Assembly (NCBI GenBank): GCA_030544215.1
Contig: JARZZO010000001.1
Span: forward strand, 40,451,670-40,515,669
Direction: 5' to 3'
Length of the DNA stretch: 64,000 nt
DNA from: Zantedeschia hybrid cultivar
Taxonomy: Eukaryota > Streptophyta > Magnoliopsida > Alismatales > Araceae
Shown: piece after piece, positions 1 through 10,572 of the stretch
Position numbering within the stretch: position 1 is the first letter of the stretch
Layout: each line of letters begins with the position of its first letter
Notes under the pieces: model-generated
Told to the model about the DNA's origin: nothing
The model's input: the letters and a program-made list of their open reading frames with translations, nothing else
Database searches by the model: none
Program-made: the position numbers and the translations under genes

Positions 1-19
1 ATAAGGTTCTGTTTTGAAT

Positions 20-41
20 AACGTCGAGGCAGAGCGACGCG
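20..41. repeat. 22-bp palindromic motif, 10-nt spacer (single copy)
   Basis: AACGTC, ten bases, GACGCG. It is the leftmost of the 18 motif copies found in 1-9670 and has the same arm length and spacer length as the others. Confidence 0.7.
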
Positions 42-535
42 ATTCAGGCAGTTTCTTATTTTTTTACTCAGTTCTCAGATTTCTGATTTGCTTGCTACTA
101 CACATTACATAATAAGTATTAGAGGTCATCCCGGCCACAGGTCACACGCACTGGGACTAACACCCCCCTTTTCTCATAGGAACACCTTTCTTGACGTCTT
201 CACCTCTCTTTGATTGGGTCGGTCCCTCGATCAGACTAGAGTGGTTGGCGTTAAAGACCTCCGTAAGTCCCTAAAATCAAGGTATTCTTCCTTGTTCATC
301 GGGCTGGTTGTACCAATCGAAGTCCTAGATAGATTCTTCATAACGTTGTGAGAGAAAGCCATAGAGTATAACGGTGGAAATTGAACTGAAACTAAGATCC
401 TACCCCTTGAGTGAATTTGTGATTAATTGAATCCAAATAACCCAACAAGGAATCCTAAAATAACGTTAAACATCCACTTGTTTGCTTAATCTCTATACAA
501 CTTGTCTGCAAATCTTTAAAAAAAAATTTGACATC
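42..535 (+). other. 5' untranslated leader of the Tat-type element
   Basis: No coding potential is visible. It lies directly before the gag start codon and is best read as retroelement leader. No clear tRNA primer-binding site is seen. Confidence 0.4.
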
Positions 536-1125
536 ATGTTACTTCGATCAGGTAGGGATTTGAGCATGGCTTCGGGACCTATAGTCAACTATGAGGGAAA
601 TGCTAATGCCCCTCTTGAATCCAATTATTACTATGAAATGGGGGAGATGCTAATGCCCCCCATGATCCTCATTCTTATCCATCTGAACATGAGGGAAACC
701 TTCATATCCCTCCTCCTTTTGTCTATGATCAACATAATTCTGGCACTGATCTTCCTCCGCATGTGCATGCGATTTCTAATCCTGTCTTTGAGGGGGCCAT
801 GAACCCGAATGAGCCCTCATCTTCCAATCCATTTGATCTGGTCAACGCCCTGGGAGTTCTAGCCTCCCATCTGGATCCTCACTAGCTCGAGGCAATCCAA
901 TCTATTTTGAAGGGGAAGACGCCCATGCAGTCTACCGAGCCGAATCCTGCGGCTCCTCCTGTTATTCCTCAACCACCTCCCCATCACACTTTCTTCATTC
1001 ACCAGGCCATGGAAGGCCTTCAGGTTTCAACTTCTCGGCCAGTTGGGCCACAACTGTCCTCCTCGAGGCAACCGGCTAGACCGCCTACGCCAACTTATCA
1101 AAATGCCCTCAGGCATGGCGGAAGC
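536..1125 (+). pseudogene. Gag N-terminal remnant of the Tat-type element
   Basis: The ATG at 536 opens a reading frame starting MLLRSGRDL, a basic start followed by low-complexity, Pro/Asn-rich sequence, as in gag N-termini of large plant gypsy elements. The frame is broken near 655, next to a small repeat of a GATGCTAATGCCCC-like word, and continues in another frame (HDPHSYPSEHEGN...). A TAG follows at about 883, and the frame resumes in a proline-rich stretch (PVIPQPPPHHTFF). The capsid and zinc knuckle are absent because the sequence jumps into integrase near 1150. Without the pol context the N-terminal part alone would be only weakly assignable. Confidence 0.5.
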
Positions 1126-1176
1126 GCTGCCGAACCTCAACCCTATTGTCCCCCTTGCCCCACATACTCTAGGCAA

Positions 1177-1494
1177 CAAGCCTATCATTACTCAATTAGA
1201 ACTCTTAGACGAGAAAAGATGGTCAGCTGCTAATCATGTAAGAGTATATCAAAATAGATTAGCACGTTTTTATCAAAAGAAAGTCATTGAACGAAAGTTC
1301 AAAGTTGGTGAAATGGTCATCAAAATAATCTTTATAAAACCTGGTGGTCCGCATTCTAAGCTCCAACCCAATTAAGAAGGACCATATGTTGTATCGCATG
1401 CTTTTCCTAGTAACGCTTACCATCTAGTTAATGCAGAAGGACAAGAATTAACTCACCCCTGGAATGGTTTGTATCTTAAGAAATACTACCCTTA
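1177..1494 (+). pseudogene. Integrase C-terminal remnant (Ty3/gypsy pol end)
   Basis: The translated sequence contains ELLDEKRWSAANHVRVYQNR, then KFKVGEMV, KPGGPHSKLQPN, a stop where Trp is expected, then EGPYVV, AYHLVNAEG and NGLYLKKYYP before TAG. This is the standard end of Ty3/gypsy integrase: the helix with the L...R..A..... N pattern, the GxxV beta-strand, the (K)LxPxWEGPYxV motif and the closing LKKYY. The stop replacing Trp at about 1373 shows inactivation. No reverse transcriptase or catalytic integrase core precedes it, so an internal deletion has joined gag to this tail. Confidence 0.8.
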
Positions 1495-2242
1495 GGTTAA
1501 AGAGTCGATCAGCATGATACAAAGACCAGTGGAATCAGAAAATTTAGAAACTCAAATTCCCTTATTAGTCTGGATAATTTAATTCAAACACATTACTACA
1601 CATACTGACACGTTTGATTCGTGAATAACAAAAGATGTGAAGTCCAAAGGAATACCGAAAGCTTGACTGAGGGTGTAAAGTACAAATCATTCTTTTTAAA
1701 CAAAAATTATGTTTTTACACTCGGCCCACGATGTCAGAACAAGGCTTAGAATAGACTACCAAGAATACCCGCCATCTTAGTAGGAGGCCGTCATAAAAAA
1801 AAATTGGAGAGATCCGTCCCATGAAATGAAAAAGAAAAAGCAAAAGGCAAAAGTCAAATGTCAAATCAAAAGGCCATTACACTACAAACGTTACATCAAG
1901 CCCATGAAGTGAAATAAAAGGGAACGCAAGGCCGATAAATATCCCGGAAAGAAAGTGACCGAACCCCAACAGATATTAGGGTAAGAAAGGAACATCTTTT
2001 TGGGTCTCTGGAACCTTCTTATGGGCTTTCTAAACCAATTCTTCCTTTCTTTCTGAAGAGACGTATTCCAAGCTTAAGGAACGGCCTAGATTGACTAAGG
2101 ATCGAATCATCAAATGGGATCACGAATGGAAACACAAGTTCAAGCACGATGGATCTAAGTTAGATTATTGAAGAACAATTTGGGAATTAAGTTAATAGAT
2201 GAATATATTCTTTTGATCTGAGTACCATGTTGGTCTTTTAGT
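1495..2242 (+). other. Spacer after pol; no gene seen
   Basis: Purine-rich non-coding sequence. A short inverted repeat (GTGTAAA at 1673-1679, TTTACAC at 1714-1720) is the only structure noted. It corresponds to the region downstream of pol in Tat elements. Confidence 0.4.
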
Positions 2243-2545
2243 TTGCACATTAATTTCAAAATAAAAAAAAATACATATCCCAAAATACAAAAAAAATACA
2301 TATCTCAAAATCTAAAAAAAGTACATATCTCAAAACCCAAAAAGAATACATATTTCAAAATCCAAAAAAAATACATATTTCAAAATTCAAAAAAAGTACA
2401 TATCTCAAAATCTAAAAAAAATACATATTTCAAAATCCAAAAAAGATACATATCTCAAAATCCAAAAAAATATATACATGTTCCAAAACCCAAATAAAAT
2501 GAATATTTCAAAAATCAAAAAAATATTTCAATTAGCATCTGCTTG
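2243..2545. repeat. 25-bp minisatellite in the post-pol region
   Basis: About eleven imperfect tandem copies of a 25-27 bp unit, consensus near CAAAATCYAAAAAAA followed by RTACATATYT. The first eight copies differ by one to four bases, and the last copies are more diverged and vary in length. Tandem repeats downstream of pol are a known feature of Tat/Ogre elements and can seed satellite DNA. The lysine-rich open frame across it is only a by-product of the A-rich repeat. Confidence 0.85.
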
Positions 2546-2789
2546 TAACATTTGGTATGCTTCATTCCTTTATTTTCAACGAGCATTTGCATGCTTGTAT
2601 GTTGCATCTTACTCCGTTATTTTCTTCAGTTCAATTATTATTACCTTTGTTAATAAAGGCTATACCCCTTGACCCTTCTACCAAGGATAGGATCAAGTAG
2701 TCGGTTACTAAACCGGACAAGGGGCTATACATAAAGAGTCCATCATCATCAGGGCTCACAAAAAGAAAAAGAAAGTACATGATAAAGCC

Positions 2790-5572
2790 CTCACGGCTGA
2801 CTCTCCCCTGCCCCCTCGTCAAATTGACTCAGGGCTTCATCCTGGGCATCTGGCGTTGTAGCTCTGGACGGTGGCGGTGGTGGGCCCATGGCACTCAGTC
2901 CTGCCTGGCCAGACGATATGGCAATGCTGGCCGTGAAAGCACTCGCCTAACCGTGATCGATAGCCCACTGGCGGGCTCGCTGATATCTCTCCTCCACCAT
3001 CCGGCGCTCATGCTCTGCCACGGAGAGGCGACCCTGAAGACTCTCCAGCTGAAGGCGGTCGCGATCCCACTCCTTAGTCAAGATCTCCAAGCGAACCTGG
3101 AGTCGTGCGAGATCCCCAGTGGAGAGATGGGCCACCTGCTCCTCGAGCTCACGGACTCGAGCTGCGTCGATCTCAACCCTCTGAAGGGCCTCCTGATGCT
3201 CGGCAACCTGTAAAAGAAGACACTGTTATTTCAAGATAATCAAGCAAATCAAGTCCAACAATGGAAGAAGAAGGATGGAACTTACTTGAGCAGCCCGATC
3301 CTCCTCCGCAAGAGAGGCTCGATGGATGGCAGAGGCGAGCTGACTCTAGAGGTCAGTAAGAGCAGCCTCATAAGCAGCCGTAGAAGAGGATGAAGCCCCA
3401 GCTGAGGATGACGGGGGAGTCATCTGGGTATAGACGGCTCGCTGCACTAAAAGACAACCGTCAGTGGCTAATTGTCAAAATAAATTAACTAATTAAAACA
3501 TTCATTCATAAGCATGCATACATACCAAGTCAAAAAGTTTCTTCTGGACCTGCTCCAGCTGGGCCTCCGCATCTTGTAGGCTGGCCCGGAGGTCGATGAT
3601 AACAGCATCTCGTGCATCCTGCATACCATGCATACACAAATTCATTCACAAATGTAAATTAAAATAATAATAAAATGAAATATGCATAAGTCATATTTAC
3701 ATCGAGTGGTCGGAGAAGCCGTAGCTGGTCGGTGTAGTAGGTCCGGTATTGCTGGAGGTAGGCGGTGCTATCCTCCGCATGAGACTCTACTCGTATGCTG
3801 CGGCGGTGCCAATCCTCGTACTGCTCGGAGAATTTGGCTCGCCAGTCTGTGAGGGCCTGCTTGCTCCTCATGCTCCTCCCGACGCCCTCCGGGACCTCCT
3901 CTTCGGTCCATTCCTGATGGAGGCCCAGGGTCCTCATCATTAGGTAGAGGCGGAGCGGCTCGATCTCGTTCAGACAGTGGAGCCACATTTGCTGACCGAA
4001 CCGTCTTCGACCAGCCCTCCTCGCCCATGCCCAAGTACGGGCGCCAGATCACCTGCATACAGGTTAGATGCATTCATATAAATAAATTGCATTTAATAAA
4101 CATAATTGAACTAATTAAATAACTTACCAGAAGCTCCAGATAATCAAGGAACTGACGGCGAAGGGCCGTCAGCTGATGGTGCTGTGGGGCCATATCCACG
4201 ATTGGCTGCCAACGGGATAGCATCTGGCCTCACAATCCTCGTTCGGCCGAGCAGGAAATAGAGATAGCTCCACACTTGCATGCATAAACATGTAAGTTAG
4301 AAAAGTATCATATCATTACATTTCATATCATGAACAAATAATAAAATGACTTAATACTTGAAGAAATAGCGAAAAGCCGCTAACGGTGGTCTCACGGTCT
4401 GGCGTGACCACAGAGAGATCGGCGAAGAGATGGGCCAAGAGGGCCGCACCCCAGGCATACTCATGGACGCGGTCGAGGTCATCTAACAAATAAAGAAACT
4501 TACAGTGGATATGGTCGCCCTTCATACTGAAGAAACCGACCAAAAAAGAAAACAAGGAAGACTCTCAACTGTCTATCTACCTCATCTACCTGGCTAGGGT
4601 CACTACAGTAGACAAAGGAAGAGGACTATGCTAACTTATCTCTGAACTCCTCCCAGGTCTCATCAGACCAACGCCGGGGCTCTGCTAAACCTAAAGCGGC
4701 CTCTACCTCCACTCTAGGGACGGTCCTGGACTCCCTGTCTAAATTAGATACCTTTATACCTAATAGAGCCTCTACCAACCCTCGGTAATCGGGGTAGGTC
4801 ACCTTGCTCACCGGCCTGCCATCTACTCTGAGGCTAGTGATCCTGGCCACGTCCTCTAATCTTGGGACCATGTGGCCCCAGGGCATTAGAAAAGTCCTGC
4901 TTTCCGTATGCCACCTCTCCCGCAGCGTCTGCAGGAGGACCAAGTCGAGCCAAAATGGCTCGATCTCTAGAGTCTTCGCGAACCCCATCTGGCGCAGGCA
5001 TGCCTTCTAGAAGTCCGGGAGTCCCCGGTAGGCCCCTATCACTAAGTTCCATGAGATGCGAGCCCTCATCGTCTCCTGCAAATAAAAAACAAGAAGATTT
5101 CATCAGTTAATGGACTTTAATAAATCAATAAAATATTGTAACTAAAAGGCGTCGAGCAAGATAAACGCCCATTGAAAGGCGTCCACCCTCCTTGACGCCA
5201 TTTAGACCTATTTTTCTATACTATTAAAAAATTGAATGGCGTCGGGCCATGGCGACGCCCTTTAAAAGGCGTCACCTGGTCTGGACACCATTCAAACCCA
5301 ATTATGGGCTCTTCCAAAGAACCCCTTTCCTCCCTCTTTTTCTCATCCCATCCAAACCATAGAGGACTTACCAGGTGGAGGTTGCCCTCCCCTCCTTCTT
5401 CTTCGGCCATAGCCGCAGGTGGAGCCTCCTCTTCTTCTAAAAATGCCGCCACCGCCGCGAGGTCGGCCGGCGCTTCCTTAGGAACTTCTTCCACCGCTGG
5501 GACCACCGCGAGGGAGGCCGTCCGCCGTCGCTTCACTGCGACCTTAGCCTTGCTTGGTTGTCCCTTCTCCAT
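2790..5572 (-). pseudogene. Antisense plant-mobile-domain (PMD) gene of the Tat-type element
   Basis: Read on the minus strand from an ATG at 5572. An Ala/Glu-rich N-terminus (about 5572-5340) is followed after a gap by a PMD core at 5080-4626: LVLLQTLRERWHTESRTFLM and PRLEDVARITSLRVDGRPVS match the 'R.RW..ETHTF..P.GE...TL.DVA.L.GL.VDGRPV' pattern of the family. More core blocks follow at 4555-4330 (YAWGAALLAHLFADLS), 4215-4040 and 3988-3700 (GLHQEWTEEEVPEG). The C-terminal part (3620-2947) is Glu/Arg/Gln-rich with heptad-like spacing, so probably coiled coil. Exon borders are partly visible. A stop before the PMD core (near 5010) and shifts between blocks show decay. PMD proteins are transposon-derived; the role of the antisense ORF in Tat elements is not established. 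Confidence 0.65.
5148..5289. repeat. Four 22-bp palindromic motifs (GGCGTC-N10-GACGCC)
   Basis: Copies start at 5148, 5178, 5238 and 5268, so spacing alternates 30, 60, 30 and the pairs repeat every 90 bp. Left arms are all GGCGTC; right arms are AACGCC, GACGCC, GACGCC and GACACC. The ten spacer bases differ in each. The cluster lies between the N-terminal exon and the PMD core of the antisense gene, probably in an intron. Confidence 0.85.
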
Positions 5573-5822
5573 GACAAGGTTTTGGGGAATTTTTCTTAGA
5601 GCTCGGTTGATTTCGAGAAGGAGAGAGCACGGAGAAAAGGGGATCTAAGAGAGAAAGAGAGGATGGAGGAGACGGCCGGAAGAGTAGACCCCGCCGGAGA
5701 GATCGCCGGTGATGAAAAGAGGGCGGAGAATCGCCAAGGAATCGCCAGAAGAGGAAGAGAAGGGAGCTTGAGAGAATGAGGAAGAAAGGGGCTTTCGCGG
5801 GTTCTGTTTGGAGAAGTTGAAA

Positions 5823-6332
5823 TGCGTCGGGGTACAGCGACGCCATTTACGGCGCATAAACTGAGGCGGCAAGGCAGGGGTTTGAAATTCAGCAAAAGGC
5901 GTCTTTACAGAACGACGCGTTTCAGGTTAAACCGTCAATCTGGTCAAAACTGTACAAGGCATGATGATTAAACGTGTCCAGGTAACACGATGCATTTCAG
6001 TAGATTGATCACATAATTAATGGCAGAATTCTACGGAGAATTGTAAGGCGTCTACACAAGTGGACACGTTTTCAGAATAATTCGGGATTTTCATAATTAA
6101 TCTCTGATTTTTGGAAAATGAATTTTGGTCTAATGGCGTCTAGACAGGTGGACGCGTTTACATCATAATTCGGGATTTTCATAATTAATCTCTGATTTCT
6201 AGAAAAGAATTTTTGATCTAATGGCGTCTAGTCATGTGGACGCATTTTAAGAATAATTCGGGATTTTAAGGATTAATCTCTGATTTTTGAAAAATAAATT
6301 ATAGTTGAAAGGCATCTTTCTGAGTGGACGCG
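5823..6332. repeat. Eight-copy palindromic motif array with 75- and 88-bp periods
   Basis: Copies start at 5823, 5898, 5973, 6047, 6135, 6223 and 6311, with 75, 75, 74, 88, 88 and 88 bp between them, so seven clear copies; an eighth half-site is less clear. The last four lie in an 88-bp tandem repeat whose body (TTCGGGATTTT and TAATCTCTGATTT) is also conserved. Each copy is two 6-bp inverted arms around exactly ten variable bases. The array lies upstream of the inferred start of the antisense PMD gene (5572). Confidence 0.85.
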
Positions 6333-6508
6333 TTTCACATTAAGTAAACCTGAATTGTAATATTTTAAGGAAAAATCAAGTTTTTATTTAGAAGAAAATC
6401 TTGGACAAGTCACAGAAGATTAAGGATGAATTTCACGACATAAAGGAACGATTCTTTATTGAAAATAAATTCTTAATTACATCATAAAAAGGAAAATAAA
6501 TAGAACAT

Positions 6509-7911
6509 TTAAGGAAGAATTTTCCGAAGTCTCATTATATATGGATAAGATAATCTTCTATCTCTATTCTCGGAAGAATTTACATGATGATTGAAGCTAA
6601 TATTCCATAATGTAACTATAAGCTCAGTAGCTTCAAAGTCTTCATCGGATTCTAAGGCACACTTTTTGATTGGAGATGTATGGGAAAACTCAGAGAATTC
6701 ATGACGAGGCAGGCTAAGTTGAATATGACATCGATGAGGATTGTACATCACGAATTCAATAGCCCCGATCAGTTTAAGCTCTGCACCCGCTGCGCGACGT
6801 ACTCGAATGGGCTTTCCTACGAGAGTAAGAAGTAAAGAGTCGAACCCATTTGATGACATTGTTCTCAGATAATCTCTCCAGTCAGCTCGAGTCTTGAGTT
6901 TAGGCACTCGATTGATCATCTTCTCATTGAATTTCACAATGTTGGAAATATGGAAGATAGGGCTATCCTGATATATTTGAGACGGTCTTGCAGAATTTTT
7001 AATGTGATATTCAAATTTGAAGTGCAACTCAACCCACAGAGCGAAGAGAAGCATACAAATATAGGGAGGCTGACCTGTAGATGCTGCAGAGAGCCCACTG
7101 TAGAGATAGGCTAGAATCGCTGTGTCGATTTGTCTTCCCTCAAAGATCTCGCAGATTGCGCTGACTTGATCATCTTCTAGTATGTTGTCTTGGGCAGGAA
7201 AGAATAGAGCTCCAGCTAGGCACGTGGTGAATGCTTTCATCACGTTCTCAGTGTCATCCTCTCTAAGATCTTCAATCTCGTTCAAAGTCCACTCTGCTAG
7301 CTTTGCAAGGTTGATTCCTTTCTTGGTGAGGCATCCTTTAACTTCTTTTGGATCCTTTATGATCTTCATCAACAATTGTTGACCTGTGATCTTCTCCCTC
7401 ATCAAAGCCATCTTATTCTAGATCACTTCATTGTCGTTCAACTTGATCTTAGGAAGGTCCAATAGGAGTTCGGCCTCTTCTAGAAGAATAGTACATTCAA
7501 ATTCAAGAAAAAGGAAAGTATGGGTTTGAAGATGCCACAACTCAATCAAAGCACCCATAGCCACCCAGTCCACATTTGAACTTTTGTAATGCTTTGCATG
7601 GACTACTAGACCTTAGATGTTCCACTTGGAAATAAAGGATTGCATGGAAATAGTAATACTTTTAGCAAGCTTACGAATCCAAGGAAGAGATGTGAATTTT
7701 CTTGGACCGAAAAACAAAGGATATGCCTAAAAAGGAGAATTGCTATGAAGAACTTGAAGAATATGGAGAAAAAAGGAAAATTGAAGAAGAAGGATTGAAG
7801 GAAGAAAGGATTTAACTTACTTGGAAGTTAGGATCTCTTCCACTTAGATGATCCTTCACAACAGAGAGCTTCTCGAGTGTCTTCTTCATCCTCTTGTTTG
7901 AAGAATCCATC
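6509..7911 (-). pseudogene. Second antisense gene, PMD/DUF7745-like
   Basis: Exon 1 runs from an ATG at 7911 (MDSSNKRMKKTLEKLS) to a GTAAGT donor near 7825. After an intron, an acceptor near 7733 (TTTTTAG) opens AYPLFFGPRKFTSLP, then ALIELWHLQTHTFLF and TILLEEAELLLDLPK, which fits the start of plant-mobile-domain proteins ('ALVE.W...THTF.F...E.T.LLE.VE.LLGLP'). Two in-frame stops follow (after FISKWNI and after NDNEVI), and a 300-codon open stretch (7411-6509) holds the rest, including CEIFEGRQIDTAILAYLYSG and PPYICMLLFALWVELHF. Family identity of the C-terminal part is tentative. It is antisense to the retroelement, like the first PMD gene. Confidence 0.5.
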
Positions 7912-8148
7912 TTATTCTTAAGTTTCTTCTTCTTGAAACCTTGAAAACCTTGAAAATCCTTATACTTTGGAGAAAATCTCTTGCTTTGATCTCTATATTG
8001 TGTTAGGGTTGCCTTGATACAAGTTAATGAAGTTTATATAGAGAGAATTGCGACTCTAGGAAGTCTTTTTCGGATTGGAGAAGGGATATGTATGGAGAGA
8101 GTTGGAATCCGAATTGAACACAGCTAGAATCTGTTTCTGCGACTGAAA

Positions 8149-8209
8149 GGCGTCGTTGAACAACGACGTGTTTTAGTTCACCTTAATGGCGTCGGCGCGA
8201 CACGACGCG
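8149..8209. repeat. Two palindromic motifs upstream of the second antisense gene
   Basis: Copies at 8149-8170 (GGCGTC, N10, GACGTG) and 8188-8209 (GGCGTC, N10, GACGCG), 39 bp apart and both followed by TTTTAG. They lie about 240 bp upstream of the minus-strand ATG at 7911. Confidence 0.85.
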
Positions 8210-9258
8210 TTTTAGGATTTTTTGTTATTTACCCGAAAAGCTTATCTAGATTTTAATGAACTTGCTTGAAATTACTTATGATTTTTTAGTGCAGGAAATT
8301 CAGGAAAATCCAAATGAAGCTGAGAATGTTAAAGAAGATTCCACTGTGGGAGTTTATGAGTCTCGACGGTGACTAAAAAGACGGTTATCTCTATCCCTTA
8401 TATTCTTTCATGTGATTAATTTGCATCATCATTACTATATGTTAAATATTTATTAGATTATATCAAGGACCTTGTGATTTTGATGAAACTGCAATTTGAG
8501 TTCTCTTTAAAAAAAAAAAAAAACAGTGATAATTCTAGAGAATTCTTAATTGCATGGATAGGCCGTTGGATTGTTAATTAGTGAGGACGATGATTCCATT
8601 TTTGTAAAACGGTACGTGGATAAACAAGCTTCGGCTTAACACTGAATTACAAGAATTGATATCTTGACTCATTAATAACAATTTAACAATATTATCCTTG
8701 ATTAATTTAAATTTTATTAGATTTTATATTTTTCTTTTAGCCTAGCATGGATCATGTAGAACTTTGATATAACTATGATAAGAATTAATTATTGATTAAA
8801 CTTCATACCATTGATCAAATAATTTCCAACATGATATGAAATATTCTATTCTGAATTGAGTATCTTGATTATCTTTGAGGTTCGCTTGAAGATATCTTTG
8901 GAATTCTATCCTTTCTTGGATTCTTTATCAAATATTCTTATTTTCTTTTAAGATCCACCATGGTTGCAGCACGTCCACATCGGCTAGCAATCGCTCCCCA
9001 TGATGAAACTTGCAGGGTTTGTGACCTAGGATACTTCCCGATCCGTGGAAGTTGATCGACCTTATTCTATTTCCTTGTCTATCTCATCAAGACATGATTG
9101 ATTTCATCGATATTTTTGAGTTATCTTCATTGATGATTTTGAGAAAAATTCCAATCATGTGATGTTAAGAGCGTGTCTCATCACACCTTGGCATCACCTT
9201 TTCAATACATTCTATTTCATTTCACTCCCTTGTAAAGACGATGCCAATGTAAGGCAGC
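8210..9258. other. AT-rich spacer of the Tat-type element
   Basis: No convincing gene. An A tract lies at about 8508-8523, and a short open stretch near 8960-9050 has no recognisable domain. Confidence 0.4.
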
Positions 9259-9382
9259 TGTAGACACGTTAATTTTGACATTATTTTGAGTAAATTTCAT
9301 GCCATATAATAATGCCTCAAAATAGTCTAATATTTAATCATTAGTTAATTTTTATTAATTTTTCTGAATTAATTGTCTAAAT

Positions 9383-9670
9383 GACATCGGGTCAGATAGA
9401 CATAATTTAAGTTTATTAAAGAAATTCATTTTAACTAATATTTTTAATCAAATATGAAAAGATTCTAAAAGACGTCGACTTGTGTAGACGCCAGTTAGGG
9501 TTTTATTCATATTTTGATTTTTAATCTGATTTTTAATTAATTTATTAATAAACTAAAAGACATCTGCTATGCACGACGCCACTTAGGTTTCCTAAGTTGA
9601 TTCCGTCTCTTCTTCCCGATGTTTATCCTTATCTTAATTAATCTAAAAGACGTCTCATTTGGGCGACACG
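9383..9670. repeat. Four palindromic motifs at 88-90 bp spacing in the probable LTR
   Basis: Copies start at 9383, 9471, 9559 and 9649. Left arms are GACATC, GACGTC, GACATC and GACGTC; right arms are GACATA, GACGCC, GACGCC and GACACG. Flanks extend the palindrome (CTAAAA before, TTAG after). The array sits upstream of a plus-strand TATA box at 9789. Confidence 0.85.
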
Positions 9671-9788
9671 TTTTAGTTAATTACAGATAATGATGAATTA
9701 GGCTGTGTTTATCTATTTCTTGGTTGGATTAGCTTCAAAATTTCTTCATGTTAATCTTTAAGTAATTGCGGACGCGTGAACTTAAACC

Positions 9789-9796
9789 TATAAATA
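9789..9796 (+). promoter_or_regulatory. TATA box in probable LTR
   Basis: TATAAATA, about 120 bp downstream of the last palindromic motif and followed by a G/A-rich, leader-like stretch. Confidence 0.5.
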
Positions 9797-10572
9797 TCCA
9801 AGTCATTGGCCATTAAAAAGTTAGTGATAATTCTTGAAAGGTGAGAGATAATTAGTGATTATTGGAGCAATTCTTTGAGAGAGACGACGTCCAAACGCTG
9901 AAGGATCGAAGCGCTGCTACTACTTCCAAGAGTCTTGAAGCAAGTTTCATCCTTTCTTCCTCATTTCTTCGTCCTTCCAAAATCAATTCAAGAAACCAAG
10001 GCTTTCCAGAGGCCATTCAACTTAGTTCTTAATCAATTTCTGCACATCTTGTTCATCTTGTATACTTTCATCACATTAGCACATCATAATTTCATCATAT
10101 CACTCCATGCAATACACACTCACTAGCATATAATTTTCAACGTTAAAAGGGGTTTCAAAGACCACAAATAAGTGAGTTCATTTGTTTAGTTGCATGATTA
10201 AGATTATTACTGGGATAGATACTACATCTATTTGAGTTCTTATTGTTCTTTCCTTCTTTTTTTCCACTTTTTGCAAGGTACAAAAGAAGATCTAGATGAG
10301 AGAATCAACAACAAGGAAATCTGGACGATTCTCAAAGTCCGATAAGCATCCATAGCAAGAATAAAGTCAGAATGGCTCTTTTCCTTCAGCCGGCTGAAGG
10401 AGGAGAATTAATGACTCTAACATCTCCCAATTCTGAAACAGGTAAGCGATCAATCTCTGTCTTTTGGAACTTTTTAGTCAAAAGTTTCTGGCTATCACAT
10501 TCACTTAGTTATTTTAATAGGTTTATTTGTCACATATACAACATAAATTTTCATGATAATTACACATCCTGA

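Larger units (their letters stand above)
1..10300 (+). mobile_element. Decayed Ty3/gypsy element, Tat (Retand/Ogre-like) type
   Basis: A plus-strand gag start (536) and integrase tail (1177-1494) are followed by minus-strand genes related to the plant mobile domain and then a probable 3' LTR. Known Tat-lineage elements have this order: sense gag-pol, then antisense ORFs and tandem repeats between pol and the 3' LTR. Protease, reverse transcriptase, RNase H and most of integrase are missing, so the copy cannot move by itself. The 5' LTR probably lies left of the window; I see no LTR end or primer-binding site in the first 500 bases. The right boundary is approximate. Lineage assignment is inference from architecture. 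Confidence 0.6.
9259..10300 (+). repeat. Probable 3' LTR of the Tat-type element
   Basis: A TGTAGACACG start at 9259, the motif array at 9383-9670, a TATA box at 9789 and a leader-like region to about 10300 resemble U3-R-U5 order. The matching 5' LTR is not in the window and no terminal dinucleotide or TSD can be fixed, so both ends are estimates. Confidence 0.35.

Noticed and set aside
1..350. 5' LTR of the Tat-type element
   Set aside because: No similarity to the probable 3' LTR at 9259-10300, and no PBS, could be seen.
2243..2545. CRISPR-like direct repeats
   Set aside because: Units are contiguous and A-rich, without unique spacers, and lie in a plant retroelement: a minisatellite.
2779..3213. 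144-codon plus-strand frame
   Set aside because: It is the complement of the coiled-coil end of the antisense PMD gene, whose minus-strand reading has heptad-like composition and fits its neighbours.
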